Under the pieces are notes generated by a model. That model worked only from the letters and a program-made list of their open reading frames with translations, was not told where the DNA came from and did no database searches. The position numbers and the translations under genes are program-made. Positions 1 through 8,419 of a stretch of 11,951 nucleotides of DNA are shown in pieces; position 1 is the first letter of the stretch; each line of letters starts with the position of its first letter. Source of the DNA: Gonapodya sp. JEL0774 (lineage: Eukaryota > Monoblepharomycota > Monoblepharidomycetes > Monoblepharidales > Gonapodyaceae); the NCBI GenBank assembly GCA_027604505.1, contig JADIIX010000353.1, positions 1 to 11,951 on the forward strand. Reading direction: 5' to 3'.

Positions 1-1678
1 TCTTCCCACATGGGTGTGGCAGAGCCGTTCTTTGCATCCACGATAAACGTGAAAACCTGAAGTTCCCGTTGTTCAAATTCAGCAGCGCTTTGCTCAGAGC
101 CCGGCAGTAGTCGCGTCTTCCCCCTGTGAGCTGAGGGTACGAGCAAAAGTGGTGACTCTGCGATGGTTTAGAAAGAGTGATCGAGCTCACCTTTGAGCGT
201 TGTCAAGACGGGCCGCACAACCACGGTGGTGTGCAGTACGGCGCTCATAGTCGCAATGATGAGACTGGAATTGAAGTACAAGAGGACGGATGGCCATCGA
301 TCATCAATCCCGAGAGCACTCCAGGTTCCGTAAAGTGCGAAAGAGGGTAGTGCAACCCCGAACTGAATCATGCGACAAAATTCGTGGAGGATGAATCACA
401 CTTAGATAGAAATCAACTGCTTCGTGGACGTGCATACTCACACTGATGATAAGATCACTACGAATACCATGTGCGTCTAAAGGAGAGCTTAGTTTGTTTT
501 GTATGGTCCGTTGCGGCAACTCGCCAAGATCCGAATACACAAAAAAAGAAATATTCAACTCGCCTTTGGAATTCCGCAGCAAATAGATTGCCCAAGGGCT
601 CAGTACATAGAACACAGCATTGAAGAACACCAGAGCTGGTACTGCCGCGATGGTTGACCCGTTGACGCATCCTTGCGTCTTGTGTTCGTTCACGGCCAAT
701 ATCACCAAACCACATATGGTCACTACAGTCGCGACAGCGACCATAATCTTTAGCATAGTCTTCTCGGTCATAAAATCCTATTCGTAAAATCCAGGCGTCA
801 CGTCTGATTATCGCAAGAGAGTACTCGACAGGCGTGTCAAACAAACCTTGTGCCTCAACAGGTAGCAGCCTTTCTTCATGGCTCTTATCGTTCTGCCTTG
901 CAATTTATCCATGGCGTCCTCATCCCCAATATTCGTAGTTCCCGACGTCGACTCTATGACTCTCATCGCAGCTTTCGATATGTCGCCGTGCATCACGCCG
1001 GTGTTGACATCCATCACCAATGTATCCCCATACAACTGGAGCAGCTCACGAGTTGCATAGAGACGCATAAAGAGAAAGAACGCGCGGAGCAGTAAAGACC
1101 CGAACATAAGTGTCGTACCTGGAACCCAAGGGAGTTGAAACAGAGGAACTCGGCTTGTCCCAGCAGACATAACGTCCGGTGACATACCGAGATGTGTGAA
1201 GAGCACAGTTACCGCGGAAAGACATGTCTCGGGGCTCTCCAAAATGAAAAGCATGAGAATCTATGAACAGAAAGTACGGGGTTTGGAAGGGACTGACCAT
1301 GGCGCCTTTGACAAATTCAATTATCAAGGCCATTCCCATGCCTAGCTCCTGGGCTAGAACCATGTAAAATCCGCGGCTTCGAATAGCATCTGAATATTCA
1401 GGAATTTGAGTGTGCACACGTGTCAGTCAAAGCCGCTTGCATTGCGTACATGAGTTGCGCAGTGCAACAAACGCTCCCAGGAACACTGTTTCAGTATAAG
1501 TTGAAAGAGAGCAAATGATACCAAAACGAAGTTTACAGTTTATTAACAAGCGAGAGTAGCAAACTTACTCACCGACATAGTAAACCAGAAACACTGCAAA
1601 CGAGAGGAGACACAACGGTCCGCATTTGTTGACCATCGGAAGCCCTGAATCAAGCTCCATTTGAATAACATCTGTCAT
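1..1678 (-). CDS. Seven-transmembrane receptor-like protein, 3' end beyond window
   Basis: I reconstruct seven exons on the minus strand: 1573-1678, 1450-1485, 1298-1389, 847-1260, 442-777, 191-362 and <1-130. All six introns are GT-AG (87, 60, 37, 69, 79 and 60 nt) and every phase matches, giving at least 428 residues. The start at 1678 opens with MTDVIQMELDSG. Hydrophobic segments lie near residues 22-46, 52-73 (perhaps extending through 79-103), 115-145, 221-243, 258-285, 322-346 and 352-375. A polar loop of about 60 residues (157-216) separates the third and fourth. Motifs 'SYAIRSRG' and 'DAHGIRSDL' next to membrane segments resemble those I associate with fungal and amoebozoan 7TM-RGS receptors. 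The soluble part begins around residue 385, and any RGS domain would lie past position 1. A G-protein-linked receptor is an inference; the membrane topology and splicing are seen directly. An unrelated multi-pass protein remains possible. Confidence 0.75.
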
Positions 1679-2376
1679 GATGGAAAGAAGCGCTTGTTCT
1701 ATTGATCTCGGTGGATTTAGAGAAGCCGGTTGGTTCAGGATGAGGGGATCAGCAACGATCGAGGGGCAATTACCTTTCGAATCTCCGATCAGGGGGCAGA
1801 GGTTGGCGAAGAGAACTCAAGCACCAAAAGGACCCACCCAATATCGAATTGCGTTTCGTCGCGTTCCATCTATGATTTCCCTCCTACATACATTGACTTG
1901 GAGACTAGCGTTGGAGCGACAACGGTGGAGCTTTCAATATATATCTGACGGAACTGGTGCGTGGTTGTTTGATTCTGCAAATTATATCAGAGTATTGACC
2001 GGTCACCACTTTTCAGCATTGATGAGCAGTTTGGCGATTCCGACGGGGACCATTCGTGCAAGACAATCAATCTCTGATATTGAATCATTTAACCCTGTGC
2101 ATTCGAGTTACACAACAAGAACATTGCAGCACACTAATCAATTTTAAGGCCTAAAGGTCAGCAAAGGTAAAATGGCAAACTGGATCACGAACTGAATGTT
2201 ATTCCCCTCCCGGTTGAACTTATTGAGAAAAGCACACAGAAAAAGTCCGAATCAAAAACACCACCATTTCGAGTTCACCCAGCACACGTCCACGTATTTG
2301 ACTTTGGCACGACTTGCAAGTTGGAGTCGCGATCGTTCCAGCGATGGTGACCTCATCAATGAAGGATCTTGGTGAG
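1679..2376. other. Intergenic, no supported gene
   Basis: These 698 bases lie between the start of the 7TM gene (1678, minus) and the likely stop of the next minus-strand gene (2377). They should hold the promoter of the former and the 3' end of the latter. A plus-strand open frame at 1677-2147 overlaps the 7TM start and resembles no family I know. An A/T-rich stretch near 1936-1990 is the only notable composition change. I see no RNA gene or repeat. Confidence 0.5.
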
Positions 2377-3755
2377 CTAAAGTTGCGACGTCAGGCCGCC
2401 ACCTATAGCACCTATAGCACCGGTTGCAATGATCTCAAACACATCGACGGTACAGATAGAAGGTGATATCAGAGGTGAGAGCGAGGTGAGAGCAGAGTGA
2501 GAGGAAACCGTGCGACCGGTTATGCAATCGTGGAAATAAGAACGAACTTGTGGATCAAACTCACTAAGGGTGCCGAAACGCTGAAAATTTCCATAAAGGA
2601 ACGTTATCGAAATCATAGGTGTATGAATACCGCGAAATCCAACCTGTCGTGAACACGTTGCCGTTCGAACACTCTTCAAAGTTCACACCCACCTCCCGAC
2701 CACCGCCGCTGCACATGCCATAGCAGCGCCAGCCATTCCTCCTGCCACGCTGCATGCGAGAGTGGATCGAGCCCGGTGCGAAATGGGGAGGTCGAAGATG
2801 AAGCGGACGAGGTAGACGGTGCAGACACAGAGGATCTGCGGAGAGGGGTTGGGAATATCTTAGAGGTAGTCACGATGGGAACACTGACTTTCATTTATGA
2901 CATCGTGCATGTAGAGGAAGCACAGTCACTGGTGTGTACTCGGAATGGGGGAGCTCTCAGGATCGCAAACAGAGTAACCGGTAGTGACCGGTGTCATTCG
3001 CCCCCTCTTGCCCAGCTCCCTACACTGCAAAATTCATACGGTTGAGCACAGCGACTTACCGTGACGCTGACTAGTTGCCTCCCAACCGCTTCTACGGCGA
3101 CCTGCACGCCATCCAGCAGCCGCGGAACTTCCTTCACAACCCCCTCGAGCGCCTCGTCCAATCTTTGCCTGACCACTTCAACAAGAGGTGCCTGCCATGT
3201 GTCCGGATTCCTCAAAGCCGCGAAAGCGGTCTCTGAGAGGTCGTCGGCTGCTTTCGATTCGGGTGACAGAATCATTTTCACCGCCTGCGGTACTGCGCTG
3301 TAAGGTCCTGCTCCCGTGACGTGCTGAAGGGCCTCAACAACGCCAGCGGAGACCCCTGCGCGTACCGAGCGAAGAGCGGTTTCGTAGGCATCCGGAGCAA
3401 GGTGGGGAGATGAAGTGACGGACGAAACGGCGAAGGGAATGTGAGAGCCAGATGTGGGAATGGAGAGGCGGGCGCCAGAGAGGAGGGTGGGCAACCGGGC
3501 TGGGTTTGGGAGACATGGAGGAGCACACGTAAGCCCAATTTCGAGAAGATCGGACATGATCCGGCAACAACTGAGTGAAGAGGTAAAACTCACATGCAAT
3601 TTCGGTGGCTGAAATTGGCGCCATCGTTGCTTCTCGATGTTTTTCTCGCACAGCAGAAGGACGTGTTCAGGGTTGACGGTTAGCGCCGCCTAAACGACAT
3701 TTAAGCGCGACAGAACTCCGGATGCTCCAACGATGAAGGGCACGAGCCAGGCCAT
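2377..3755 (-). CDS. Unrecognised membrane protein, multi-exon, uncertain ends
   Basis: The core is a 630-nt open stretch, 3060-3689, ending at a consensus donor (ACG|GTAAGT). It encodes an alanine/valine-rich helical protein ('ALRSVRAGVSAGVVEALQ', 'VVRQRLDEALEGVVKEV'). Upstream and in the same frame, an ATG at 3755 with a good context (CACCACCATGG) starts 'MAWLVPFIVGASGVL', but a TAG at 3690-3692 intervenes; a short in-frame intron ending at that TAG (42 or 54 nt) would remove it. Downstream, acceptor CTCCGCAG leads into 2689-2835, a membrane segment ('ILCVCTVYLVRFIFDLP') followed by a Gly/Ala helix ('SVAGGMAGAAMACAAAV'). A last exon, 2377-2580, enters after TTTTCAG and ends 'GAIGAIGGGLTSQL'. 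That exon needs a weak GTGTGA donor. The stronger GTGGGT donor at 2692 would instead give a short tail ending at 2520. The long model is about 334 residues. The family is unknown to me; an organelle membrane protein is only a guess. Confidence 0.5.
2402..2419. repeat. 9-bp direct repeat, two copies
   Basis: CCTATAGCA occurs twice in tandem. On the minus strand in the proposed last exon it encodes the Gly-Ala-Ile repeat of 'GAIGAIGGG', a glycine-zipper-like pattern. The unit is a multiple of three and keeps the frame. Confidence 0.8.
2472..2493. repeat. 11-bp direct repeat, two copies
   Basis: GAGGTGAGAGC is repeated exactly in tandem, followed by a looser copy (AGAGTGAGAGG). The unit is not a multiple of three, so gain or loss of a copy would shift the frame of the proposed last exon of the membrane-protein gene. 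This is one reason to doubt that exon. Confidence 0.75.
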
Positions 3756-4041
3756 GGTGGTGCTTGCCAAAGACCTCCCGAACAAGAGACGACTGGGACA
3801 CCCCCTAAGGCAGAGTTTGTCGTGATAAATCTGAATGGAACACTCAACTTGCTCACCCCCGTCATGGGAAGGCAAGCACCGGTCATTTCAGAGCTCCCAA
3901 ACCGTTCCTGCCGGTCGAACACATACGTAAATTATCATCTAAGTATTCAACAGTATGTCGCGGTACAAAAAATTGAACATAATCTTGCGTGTATCTTCGA
4001 TCTATAAGATCTCACCATTAGCTTAGCGACACCGCGCATTG
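3756..4041. other. Intergenic between two minus-strand genes
   Basis: This is the 286-base gap between the thioesterase stop and the ATG at 3755. The part near 3930-4010 is A/T-rich, as expected of a 3' end plus promoter. I see nothing else in it. Confidence 0.5.
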
Positions 4042-5253
4042 TCACTCTTCCACCACGTTCAGCTTTCGTCCTTCAGCGCTCGCACTGTCAGGTCGAATCA
4101 TGAGCGCTCTCGCCCTCGCGTACACCACACATCCATCACCATGCTCCGCTTCTCCAAAAGTCCACGGGGCGTAGTTGTGATGCCCAGGACGACGCCGGTG
4201 TACCTGCTTGGCCGCACCGGCGCGTTCTGTTTTCTGCTCACCGTCCGCATGAACCTCTCCATTGAACCCCACCACCCTGGCCTCACACCACACTTTCTTC
4301 CCTTCTTCCTTTACCACACGCGCCTGCCATGCGTACATCCCCGGCAAGGGAACTGGCTGCAGAAAGTCTACAGAGAGATTTGCTGTGAAGATGGGAGCAC
4401 GGAGGTGGAGCATGCAGACGGTACCCAAAGCGTCGTCAAAAAAGGCCGATAGTGCCCCGCCGTGGAGGATGTGGTGGTGACCCTTTGATTGTTTGAAAGA
4501 ACGCACGGACAAGGGGAACGGAGAGATCGCGAACGAGCAGGAGACACCACTTTAATACAACCGGTCCTCTATCATTGTACAATGGAGAACTGTATCCGTG
4601 CTTGTTTTGCAACTCACCGAAAACCCCTCTCTCACCTCACCCACTCCCGTCACCACTCCCGAACTCTGCTCCCACAATACGCTCCACCTCTCGATCCTTC
4701 CCGTCCCATCACCAGGCGCCGCAATGCACGTCCTCCACATATAGGTATTCGTCGTCTTTATGCGCATTTGAGAAGCCGAGTCGTCGGGGTTGTTGTCGAC
4801 GTGGAAAGCGAGGCGGGCGGATGGGGACACGGATCGGGCGAGGAAGGCTCGCGCGGTGGGATTGGAGCAAAATGGATGTGAAGATGGGATAAGACGGTGA
4901 AGGGAGTCGTAGTCCGGGATGGGCGGAAGGGACGATAGTTCGGAACCCGAAGCTTCACGCTCCGATCCTCCCTGTTCCCTGGCCGATGACGGGATGCGTG
5001 AATGATGTCCAGTCACATCAGAAGATTTCACGCGGATAGCTGTACTCTGACCCCGCCCATGCGCTTGTTTCCAGTGTATGTGGAAGCAAGGTTCACTCCA
5101 CGATAATTGGCGGGGAGCTGACAAAGGCAGAGAGGCGGAACTTCCCAACAACCGACTGGGGAACGAGTGAAGATGGGTGGAATATCGCACAAGGCTTAAA
5201 AGTCTCATCCGAAGAAAGAGCGTCGAAGAGGTGATGGGCAGCCAATACTGCAT
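4042..5253 (-). CDS. THEM4-like acyl-CoA thioesterase (hotdog fold), probably mitochondrial
   Basis: Exons are 4618-5253 (212 codons, donor TCG|GTGAGT) and 4042-4482, with a 135-nt intron and phase 0. The start at 5253 gives a basic, serine-rich N-terminus ('MQYWLPITSSTLFLRMRLLS') resembling a mitochondrial presequence. The second exon opens directly into the hotdog active-site helix, 'GHHHILHGGALSAFFDDALG'. The HGG lies near residues 219-221, and Asp228, nine residues after the His, sits where THEM4/PaaI-type enzymes have their catalytic acid. Strand-like segments follow ('MYAWQARVVKEEGKKVWCEA'), and 'CVVYARARALMI' looks like the last strand. Family enzymes hydrolyse acyl-CoA to free fatty acid and CoA. 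Between the last two strands lie about 31 residues of polar sequence that fit the fold poorly. They coincide with a possible 93-nt GT-AG intron (4149-4241), whose removal keeps the frame. Long- or medium-chain specificity cannot be judged. Confidence 0.8.
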
Positions 5254-5555
5254 TGGTTGCGGGACTTTTCGAAACTCTTACCATCCTGATCGAACAGGAT
5301 TATTCCAAAGTTGACTTAGGTCCAAATCGTGATTTACGACATTGCAAGTGCTTTCCGTATGAAGCAGCTAGCAATCACAGACCTCCACAATGTCGAACCG
5401 ACTTGTTCATGGTTGACAAACGTATCATAGGCAGACTCTACATTCACAGCGCAGTAAGCACAAAACCAGTACGAAAATCTCGAAAAGGCGCACTGGTATC
5501 CTGTCCAGCTGTGGAATGGCCTGACGAGTGGATGAATTCCCTCCCCTAAGCCCTT
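5254..5555. other. Intergenic, promoter of thioesterase gene and 3' end of DUF1757-like gene
   Basis: About 300 bases separate two minus-strand genes. A plus-strand open frame (5253-5549) has no ATG start and no family resemblance. No other structure is evident. Confidence 0.5.
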
Positions 5556-6221
5556 TCATAAGCCGGACTTCATTTTCTCCACCGACTCCATCACTGCACT
5601 CCTCAAATCTTTGGTCGCCTCGAGCTTTGTGACACCGTACACGATGACTCCCGTAGCTAGTCCCAAACTGCCACCTCGCCACATCCTCACCAACGGATTC
5701 CCACCAGGCAGGGCAAAATTCCCCACGAGTGCCCCAACGAAGGCTCCGAATGCAGCGTGCCTATCCACGTCTACCTGACCAGCGTTGTGGACGATCCTGT
5801 AGGCTCGATCGTCAACCCCGTCTGCGTCCATGTCGTACGATTTTCCGACAACCATCGCCAGTCCAATGGGGATGCCAAACAATGCACCTAGAGCTGGTGG
5901 ACGAGAAAGTGAAACGAGGAAAGGTCGTGGGGTTTTGGAGCGAAGTCGGAAAAGAGGGGAGAGGACGAGACCGAGGAGGGAACCGGCCTGACACAATCAA
6001 AACCATTAGAAACGGAATATGCAAATCGCCATCGTCGGAAAATGTCGCAATTCGGATCTCTGGTGCCGATATTGGGGCTCGGAGGTGAGTCTCGCAATGT
6101 GACTCACTTGGACAGACTTCGCAACCACATGCGTAGTGACAACAGCGCCGGTGTTTTTGGGCATTCCATCAACAGAAGAGTCTGTGACGCGAAGAAGGAG
6201 TTCTGGACCGTTAGAGGGCAT
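5556..6221 (-). CDS. DUF1757-like membrane protein
   Basis: Exons are 6108-6221 (38 codons, donor CAA|GTGAGT) and 5556-5987, with a 120-nt phase-0 intron ending TTGTGTCAG. The protein has 181 residues. It starts 'MPSNGPELLLRVTDSSVDG' and runs through 'VVTTHVVAKSVQ|AGSLLG' into alternating hydrophobic Gly/Ala segments ('ALGALFGIPIGLAMVVG', 'AAFGAFVGALVGNFALPGG', 'WRGGSLGLATGVIVYGV'). Between them is the conserved-looking polar block 'DDRAYRIVHNAGQVDVDR'. This pattern of small Gly-rich membrane segments around an R-x-Y-R-(I/L)-x-x-N-x-x-Q-x-x-x-D motif matches my memory of the DUF1757 family of eukaryotic proteins of unknown function. The splicing and membrane character are seen directly; the family name is recalled and untested. 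It is divergent from the plus-strand gene at 6559. Confidence 0.75.
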
Positions 6222-6558
6222 TGCGCTTGGTGGTTGTAAGTGTTGGTCGTGAAATGATGTGACTGTGGTCGAAGTCTGGCACTGAACCATTCCTCACTGA
6301 GGTCATGCACTCTGGTTTCAAGAATAGCGAGCAAAGTACGAGCCTTGCTATATGTGTCGATTGGCTTGATATGGGGTTTGTCATATAGCTCGCGTGCATT
6401 TTGGTTACTGGACGTCACTTCGAACATATCACGTGCCCCCACAACCGTTTTGGTCAGAGCACTCGTGACCAGTGGGTGGGAGACACCAACCCACCCTTAA
6501 CATCCCACACAACCCACACCTTCGACTTTACGTCATCGCTCACGCCACACTTTGCATC
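6222..6558. promoter_or_regulatory. Candidate bidirectional promoter with CACGTG palindrome
   Basis: These 337 bases separate the start codons of two divergent genes (6221 minus, 6559 plus). A CACGTG E-box palindrome sits at 6430-6435, near the middle. C/A-rich runs such as CCCACACAACCCACACC (about 6504-6520) precede the plus-strand start. Control of both genes from one region is an inference from geometry. Confidence 0.4.
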
Positions 6559-7386
6559 ATGTCCGACTCTTTACCCTCGCTCGCGCTCCCTCCTCCTGCC
6601 GAGTCTTCCCTCTCGTCGGCCCCGAAACTCGAACCTTTCCGCGGAACCGTAACCGGTGCCGTAACCGGTGCCGTAAACGTTCCAAAAACAGGTGCAGCTG
6701 TGATGGGCGTAGCTGTAGGTGCTCCTTCTGCGGTTCCGGTCGCGATTCCAACGGGAATGAAGGGAAAGAGTGGGAGTGGGGCAAGCCGGAGCGGAAGCGG
6801 GACATGGGGGCAGCCGCAACTCACCAGAGGGTGAGTAAATGGACCTTGTTAATTGGCAGGAAGCTCTCTTCGGTAGCGAGAACTTCCATCTCATTCCACT
6901 CCACTCACTCCTTCCTGGAACAGCAACTCCCTGTCATCCGCAAGCCCACTGTACGGCTCTCCTCCAAGTGCGTCACCCATCTCAATTCACTCCCACTCAG
7001 ATTTTGCTCCTTCAAGTCCTACCAGCTCGAACCCAACCTGGGGTTTTTCAAAGCCTGGAGCAAGTGCTCCGCGGGTTACGGTGGGGAGTCCGACCAGAGC
7101 CAACACTATGGATATATACAAGGTACGCCATTTGGAGTGATGCTTTGGAATGACATGGTGCGAGAACCTCGACGGGTGGAGGAGGCGGCATGCGGGAGAG
7201 GTTTAACTGCAAAGTGCGGAGAAACCTGTCATCGAAGCATCCAGACCCATACGACTGTAATTGCAGAAGCTGCACGCCAAAAGGGACGGCTGCTATTCGC
7301 GCGCGTACCTTCACGAGAAAGTTTCTGAGTGCGGAGCTATGGTCGAACCATGTGAACCCCAGAACACACGCAGGGGCGTGAGCTAG
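6559..7386 (+). CDS. Hypothetical Gly/Ser/Pro-rich protein with short Cys-containing C-terminus
   Basis: My model has exons 6559-6830, 6924-7122 and 7267-7386, totalling 196 residues with matching phases (2, then 0). Donor GTGAGTAAA at 6831 is strong, and the acceptor ending CCTTCCTGGAACAG follows a long pyrimidine tract. The third exon enters after AATTGCAG. The protein begins 'MSDSLPSLALPPPAESSLSS'. Residues about 30-70 form a Gly/Val/Ala-rich, possibly membrane-inserting stretch ('GTVTGAVTGAV', 'TGAAVMGVAVGAP'). A disordered Ser/Pro region follows ('SSASPLYGSPPSASPIS'), and the end is basic with three cysteines ('KRDGCYSRAYLHEKVSECG'). I do not recognise the family. Exon 1 is the most secure part. 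The junction to exon 2 rests on phase and on the better codon pattern of that frame. Exon 3 is the least certain, because another frame there is also open. Confidence 0.5.
6649..6672. repeat. 12-bp direct repeat, two copies
   Basis: GTAACCGGTGCC occurs twice in tandem inside exon 1 of the plus-strand gene, followed by a partial copy. It encodes the Val-Thr-Gly-Ala repeat in the Gly/Val-rich stretch and keeps the frame. Confidence 0.8.
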
Positions 7387-8400
7387 CTAGGCGAAGGGAA
7401 ACATTAATGATCTTCTTCGATGGACGGGTTGTGCGATTTGGGAGAACAATTCGAGTACTGTGGGAGATGTGGTTTTATGGCGGTCTGGTACGATTAATCA
7501 ATTTGTAGGAATGTTTCGACAATTCGAGGAGTGAGCCTCGAACAGGAGATCCGGATCTTGTGGGGACACTTTACTCTTTGGGCAACTCCGCAAAGCGGAT
7601 AGTGCAACCGCCATTGTCTAGAAGACTCGCAGATCGAAGGGGTGCCGATGGTCATTTGCCAAGTAGATGGTGTCGACTAGGCGACGGAGACCGGGACGAG
7701 TTCGTTTTTTCGTCCAGCGTCCTTGATTCACACTCACCGCTCTTGTCCTTCCTCACTTCCGTCCCCATCACAATCACGAAACGATGTTCTATTCGCTACA
7801 CACTCCACCCTCCTCCACTCTGCCATTTCCTCACTGGCGTACCCGAACCCTTCCATCACCACGTTGTCTCCATTATCTCCAACCCTTTCACGTCACGTGC
7901 TGTGCCTATGATTCTCATTTGGTCAACTCCGTGCACGGACTTCCGCTCTTAACCTTGCGACCCTTCCTCACGAAGCTTCACAACGCAACCCTCGCCTCCC
8001 ACGAGCAGCTCTTCAAGTAGATACCCAAGATTCTGTTCTCTTCCTCCGTTAGGAAACCCGCTACATTCGATAAGCTCTTATACCGTGAAACGAAGGCAAC
8101 ACCAAGCGGAAGAATGGGAGAAAGTCGGAAATTTTCGTATTTGTGTTCTGTTAATGTGGCGGGCTGGGAAGTACGAAGTGGGACGTGGTTCGGACAGCGG
8201 ACATAGCACATTCAAGCCGGAGCTGGTGGTGCACGTCGCGCGGACAACTTTGATTCCCCGGAGCACCTTTCTCATTCCTTTATTTGATTTTCTCTCGCGT
8301 GTTCCATGTTCTAAAGAAATTGGCTATTTTTCAATTACTGTGATTGTATATGCAAATTGATTCTTCTTTCAATAATGTTGTCACGCATATGAACATCTCC
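7387..8400. other. Unresolved region with coding-like fragments on both strands
   Basis: I could not build a gene I trust here. On the plus strand, three successive fragments in different frames have GC-rich third positions: one around 'FVFSSSVLDSHSPLLSFL' (about 7695-7770), one around 'TLLHSAISSLAYPNPS' (about 7795-7890) and one around 'TKLHNATLASHEQLFK' (about 7970-8020). No AG dinucleotide exists between 7718 and 7973 on that strand, so no standard splice acceptor could join the first two. A plausible 36-nt intron (GTAGAT...CTCCGTTAG, 8017-8052) would extend the third. On the minus strand, a presequence-like frame starts at 8275 ('MRKVLRGIKVVRATCTTSS') and other open pieces follow, but the acceptors are purine-rich and weak. 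A decayed plus-strand gene, an unusual minus-strand gene or chance are all possible. Confidence 0.25.
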
Positions 8401-8419
8401 ACCATACTGGAGGAAAGCT

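Noticed and set aside
1677-2147. A 156-codon plus-strand open frame beginning at ATG 1677
   Set aside because: It overlaps the well supported minus-strand start of the 7TM gene, has no family resemblance and no hydrophobic or repeat pattern. It lies where that gene's promoter should be.
3500-3593. A GTGAGT-CCCAG intron within the unknown membrane-protein gene
   Set aside because: It pairs with an ATG at 3624, and the phase works for that start. But the alternative frame is open straight through the interval and further upstream with better-looking protein ('VNPEHVLLLCEKNIEKQRW'), so I kept the unspliced reading.
5253-5549. A 98-codon plus-strand open frame between two minus-strand genes
   Set aside because: It has no ATG start and no recognisable pattern, and it sits in the expected promoter and 3' region.
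6831-6859. A 29-nt intron after exon 1 of the plus-strand gene
   Set aside because: The GT and AG are present, but 29 nt is too short for an ordinary spliceosomal intron, and the 93-nt alternative has a much better pyrimidine tract.
8397-8412. Possible terminator hairpin after the ankyrin remnant
   Set aside because: The pairing in TCTCCACCATACTGGAGG is short and imperfect, and eukaryotic genes do not use such terminators.
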